DNA of 64,000 nt from Prorocentrum cordatum (taxonomy: Eukaryota; Sar; Dinophyceae; Prorocentrales; Prorocentraceae). A program made the position numbers and the translations under genes. A model generated the notes under the pieces. It was not told where the DNA came from, made no database searches, and worked only from the letters and a program-made list of their open reading frames with translations. Shown here in pieces: positions 60,830-64,000 of this stretch. The stretch covers positions 82,501 through 146,500 of the forward strand of contig CAUYUJ010017906.1 of assembly GCA_963575745.1 (NCBI GenBank). Reading direction: 5' to 3'. Positions within the stretch are counted from its first letter, which is position 1, and each line of letters begins with the position of its first letter.

Positions 60830-61025
60830 GGCGGCAAAGAGGGGGTGATGACTAGGGGGGGTGAATATTTATCATGGCGGGAGCCACGATATCCCCCCAG
60901 ATTTCATGGTGCCTCTTTCTATTTCACTACGTCCCCGCTCCCCCCCCCCTGGGCCGCGCACGTGCCATGGTTTGCGCCCCCCCCCCCTCTTGGACGCCCC
61001 CCTCCTGGCCGCCCAGAATACGGTC
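60830..61025 (+). repeat. Second copy of the 37.9-38.1-kb dispersed repeat
   Basis: GGCGGCAAAGAGGGGGTGAT, TTTCATGGTGCCTCTTTCTA and GGGCCGCGCACGTGCCATGG match the earlier copy. Confidence 0.75.
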
Positions 61026-61110
61026 AAGGCGCTGAAATAAGGACCACCTTGGGCGCAGGAGGGGCCGCGGTTTTGCGGGCCGCTCCTCAGATCCAGGTCG
61101 GGGAACCAAC

Positions 61111-61113
<3 letters not shown>

Positions 61114-61201
<88 letters not shown>

Positions 61202-61330
61202 CAACAAACACACACACACACACACACATTCACACAAAAAAACAAACAACAAAAACAGTGTTGTGCTTCTTTGTGTGTGTGTTTCCACTGTGTGTGTGTT
61301 TGTTGTGTGTGTTGTGTTTTTTGTGTTTTC
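61114..61330 (+). repeat. (CA)n followed by GT-rich sequence
   Basis: (CA)n 61114-61200, CA/AAC-rich to 61257, then (GT)-rich to 61330, so the region can fold on itself. Confidence 0.95.
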
Positions 61331-61340
61331 TTGCTCACAA

Positions 61341-61585
61341 AGCCGAGCCTCGCCGTGGCCAGCTGGTGGGTCGCTGGCTGCACACCGGGAGGCATCTCTT
61401 TCGGGCGGTCGACTTTAGCTCTGGGTCGGGGAGCCTGCTCAGAGCCGAGGCCCGCCGTGGCCAGAAGAGCCTCTTCGTTTTACCTGTTTGGCGCTCCTTC
61501 TGGTAGGACGCCGGGCTGCACGCCAGAGGGCATGTGTTTCGGGCGGTCGATGGTCGGTCCGGCCAGGGCCCGTCAGGCCGAGGCC
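61341..61585 (+). repeat. Diverged tandem duplication
   Basis: GCCGAGCCTCGCCGTGGCCA and GCCGAGGCCCGCCGTGGCCA, each followed by GCTGCAC..C...GGCAT, TTTCGGGCGGTCGA. Confidence 0.65.
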
Positions 61586-61688
61586 TCGGGCAAGAGGGGG
61601 GGATGGGCATTCTGCGCCAGCCGGCCCCACGAAGCCCGCCATGAGTTCGGATCTGGCCCGCCGCGGCCAAGCGCTGTGCACATCGCTG

Positions 61689-61985
61689 TGCTGGGTTTAG
61701 GGTTTAGGGTCTACCGATCGGTCGTTGAAAGTAGGTATCTTTGGATTCCCAGATTCCAATCTACTTTCAGCGCCTTCCTACTTCAAGAGTCGAGTGGTTT
61801 TCCCTCATCCTTCCTCTTCAGGAGGCGTGCGGAAACCCAATCTATTTCCAACGCCTTCCTACTTCATGTTTCTACCTACTTCTTCCGACCGATGGGTAGG
61901 GCTTTAGGGTTTCAGGGTTTACGGTTTTAGGGTTTTAGGGCTTTAGGGCTTTAGGGTTTTAGGGTTTAGGGTTTAGGGCTTCTCC
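61689..61985 (+). repeat. Interstitial telomere-type TTTAGGG repeats
   Basis: GGGTTTAGGGTTTAGGG at 61691, then 61901-61985 TTTAGGG with GCTTTAGGG, GTTTTAGGG and GTTTCAGGG variants. The segment between is bounded by inverted ACCGATCGGTCG...GTAGGTA (61712) and TACCTACTTCTTCCGACCGA (61869), with a hairpin at 61727-61771. Confidence 0.85.
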
Positions 61986-62164
61986 TAGCGCAGCGGCCGA
62001 CAGTCCAGGCAATGCTGCCCCCCCTTCGGCAAGCTTGATTGGGGGGGCGGTTAGCCGACCCGAGCAAGCTTGGCGAAGGGGGCAGAAGGTGCAACATCTT
62101 CCCACCCCCGGCCGCATGGCCGGCAACCTTCCAAAGTAAAGCCTTTTAGGGTTTAGGGCCGTTG
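61986..62164 (+). other. Sequence between telomere-like blocks
   Basis: Contains inverted CCCCCTTCGGCAAGCTTG...CAAGCTTGGCGAAGGGGG (62022, 62064); ends CTTTTAGGGTTTAGGG (62141-62156). Confidence 0.6.
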
Positions 62165-62480
62165 GCCCCTAAATTCCCGAATTCGTTCCAAGCGCTTCCA
62201 GGCGCTCCCTGGCGCTCCCAGGCGCTCCCAGGCTTTCCGAGGCGCTCTCAGGCGCTACCAGGCGCTCCCCGGCGCTCCCAGGCGCTCCCGGCGCGTTCCG
62301 ACGCGCTCCCAGGCGTTCCCAGGCGCTCCCTGGCGCTCCCAGGCGTTCCCAGGCGCTCCCAGGCGTTCCCATCCCAGGCGCTCCCAGGCGCTCCCGGCGC
62401 GTTCCCAGGCGCTCCCAGGCGCTCCCAGACGCTTCCAGGCGCTCCTTGGCGCTCCCAAGCGCTCCCAGGCGCTCCCGGCA

Positions 62481-62512
<32 letters not shown>

Positions 62513-62835
62513 TTCCCAGGCGCTCCCAGATGCTCCCAGGCGATCCCTGGCGCTCCGAGGCGTTCCCAGGCGTTTCCAGGCGCTCCGTGGCGCTCCCAGG
62601 CGCCCCTGGCGCGCGCCCAAGCGCCCCCAGGCGCTCCCAAGCGCTCCCAGGCGCCCCCAAGCGCTCCCAGGCGCTCCCGGCACGCTCCCAGGCGCTTCCA
62701 GGCGCTCCCTGGCGCTCCCAGGCGTTCCCAAACGCTCCCAGGCGCTCCCAAGCGCTCCCAGGCGCTCCCTCCCAGGCGCTCCCAGACGCTCCCAGGCGCT
62801 CCCTGGCGCTCCCAGGCGCTCCCAGACGCTCCCTG

Positions 62836-62879
<44 letters not shown>

Positions 62880-62890
62880 CCCCATGCGCC
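62165..62890 (+). repeat. 10-bp minisatellite CAGGCGCTCC, about 70 units
   Basis: Near-regular decamers with GCGTTCC, GACGCTCC and GCGCCCC variants and occasional 11-12-bp units with GGCGCGTTC or GGCACGCTC. GGGTTTAGGGTG follows at 62919. Open frames in all phases come from the 10-bp period. Confidence 0.95.
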
Positions 62891-63290
62891 CCCCGGCGCT
62901 TGGAAGAAAAGGTCTTTGGGTTTAGGGTGTTATATTCGTTGAGGATCAGGGGAGGGTTTATCGTTGAAGCGCTAATCCCCAAAAGAGGGGGAGGGCAGCA
63001 GCAAAAGCTGCCAAGGCGAACCACTCGGGCAACATGCTCAAGCATCTCAGAGATGCCCTGTCTCTCGTAGACGGCGACGGTGATGCGCGGTGGGGTGGGC
63101 AGAAGCACAGCGAGGTGCTTGGGAATTTAGAATTTAGGGAGACCCCTCGCGAGCTGCACGCCAGACCGTCCCAGGGCCAGGCGAGGGCCCCGAGGAAGCG
63201 GGGAGAAACGAGTGGAGCGCCACTGCGTCGTGAAAGCCTTGCGCTGCGCGAGGAGGTGCCCTCGCATGCGGAGACCTCCTTCTCCTCTTG
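62891..63290. other. No supported gene
   Basis: Unique sequence; 63210-63270 shows a short stretch (ERHCVVKALRCARR) that could be coding, without clear splice sites. Confidence 0.35.
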
Positions 63291-63450
63291 CTTGGCCTCC
63301 TCCTCCTCTTCTTCCTCCTCCTCTTCCTCCTCCTGCTCCTCCTCCTCCTCCTCCTCCTCCTCCTCCTCCTCCTCCTCTCTTCCTCCTCCTCTTCTTCCTC
63401 CTCTTCCTCCTCCTCTTTTCCTCCTCCTCTACCTCCTCCTCCCTCGCTCG
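63291..63450 (+). repeat. (CTC)n tract
   Basis: CTC/TCC/TTC triplets ending in CTCGCTCGCTCG. Confidence 0.9.
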
Positions 63451-63904
63451 CTCGCTCGTGGCTGGTGCGGGGCCCCTGTAGCCATGCAGACCTGTCCTGC
63501 CACCTCCCCGCGGCTGAACCCAGCGGGGAGGTGGGGATGCATTAGGGAAAAGGTGATAAGCAAGATGTAGGAAACGAGGCACCATAATGACCTAGACAGG
63601 TGTGGAGAAGTGGGGGCGCCTGAATAGAACAGCCAGGGTGGCAAGGGCCTCACCTGCAACTCCAGAAGGCGAGCGCTCAGAGGGAAGGAAGAGGAAAGAC
63701 GAAGGGGAGGAAGGGAAACACAGGGGAGGAGGGGAGGGGCAAGGGAAATGATCGTTCGCCTCTAGGCCTTACTGGTGGTTTATCCCCTGTTCGCAAGGAA
63801 GGAGGACGGAGGAAGAGGAGGCCACTGTCTAAAACAGAAGGAAGAGCAGGGAGGGACGCGGAGGTAGGGTGGCAGGTGGGCGCGCGAGAGTGCCAGGAGA
63901 AAGT
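63451..63904. other. No gene seen; purine-rich
   Basis: 63480-63560 unique; 63670-63870 rich in GGAAGGA and GGGAGG. Confidence 0.4.
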
Positions 63905-64000
63905 AAACCCTCCTCCCTCCTCCTCTTCCCTCCTCCTCCTCCTCCTCTTCCTCCTCCTCCTCCTCCTCCTCCTCCTCCTTGTTTCTCCTCCTCCTGTTCC
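63905..64000 (+). repeat. (CTC)n tract running out of the window
   Basis: CTC/TCC triplets to the last base. Confidence 0.9.

Noticed and set aside
62162-63108. ORFs of about 300 codons on both strands in the decamer array
   Set aside because: A 10-bp unit reads open in all phases; repeat artefact.
1-64000. Dinoflagellate spliced-leader RNA gene, 5S rRNA, snRNAs, other tRNAs
   Set aside because: The spliced-leader end TTTTGGCTCAAG and other landmark sequences were looked for by eye and not found; a covariance-model scan would be decisive.

Overview
The window reads as nuclear DNA of a eukaryote, most likely a dinoflagellate. The evidence is: interstitial telomere-type TTTAGGG repeats (61.7-62.2 kb); short, very GC-rich exon-like segments (nearly all third codon positions G or C) scattered through kilobases of non-coding DNA; splice junctions that fit GT-AG, GC-AG and GA-AG, the relaxed donor set reported for dinoflagellates; and an extreme load of microsatellites, minisatellites and fold-back elements. 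No bacterial signals (operons, ribosome binding sites, tRNA or rRNA genes) were seen. The species cannot be fixed from sequence alone.

Layout. 1-6.2 kb: the 3' part of a LINE-like retroelement (APE endonuclease end, reverse transcriptase with FMDD, three zinc fingers) with two frameshifts, followed by three further ORFs, the last two not clearly part of it. 6.6-24 kb: mostly repeats: (CTC)n tracts, a 77-bp minisatellite (11.1-12.7 kb), a 1.7-kb CTCAGC array (17.4-19.1 kb), a 73-bp tandem repeat, and small inverted-repeat elements. 25.2-30.5 kb: a tandem duplication of a 2.5-kb composite block, each copy carrying about eight units of a 160-bp satellite. 30.5-34 kb: dense fold-back elements. 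34-51 kb: exon candidates on the plus strand. Those between 34.0 and 44.3 kb together resemble a glycosyltransferase family 25 (GT25) domain; candidates with disordered or unrecognised products follow, ending in a stop-containing exon at 51.1 kb. A 5'-truncated reverse transcriptase with a C-terminal zinc knuckle and PD-(D/E)XK-like domain (34.8-36.5 kb) sits in the first long intron. 52-61 kb: exon candidates of a second plus-strand gene (stop at 58.7 kb) and possibly a third, separated by GT-rich microsatellites. 61-64 kb: CA repeat, telomere-like repeats, a 10-bp minisatellite of about 70 units, and CTC tracts.

The main discovery content is a set of apparently unnamed, non-autonomous inverted-repeat element families, each recurring within this one window: (1) family A, ends GTCGGGCAYGTCC, with one perfect 11-bp target duplication; (2) family B, 206 bp, ends CTCCAGATTTCG, with a filled and an empty paralogous site; (3) family C, almost fully palindromic, core TCCGCGCGGATTTCTCGGAT, about nine copies; (4) family D, ends GGGGGCCACATGCG; (5) family E, ends CTTGGCATCGCTCGGACG; (6) a GAGTGACC fold-back; (7) a 200-bp hairpin repeat in six places. 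In addition a 92-bp intron made almost only of CTC repeats is bounded by a 13-bp direct repeat, which suggests that microsatellite-bearing sequence can create or become introns here. Family names are local to this report.
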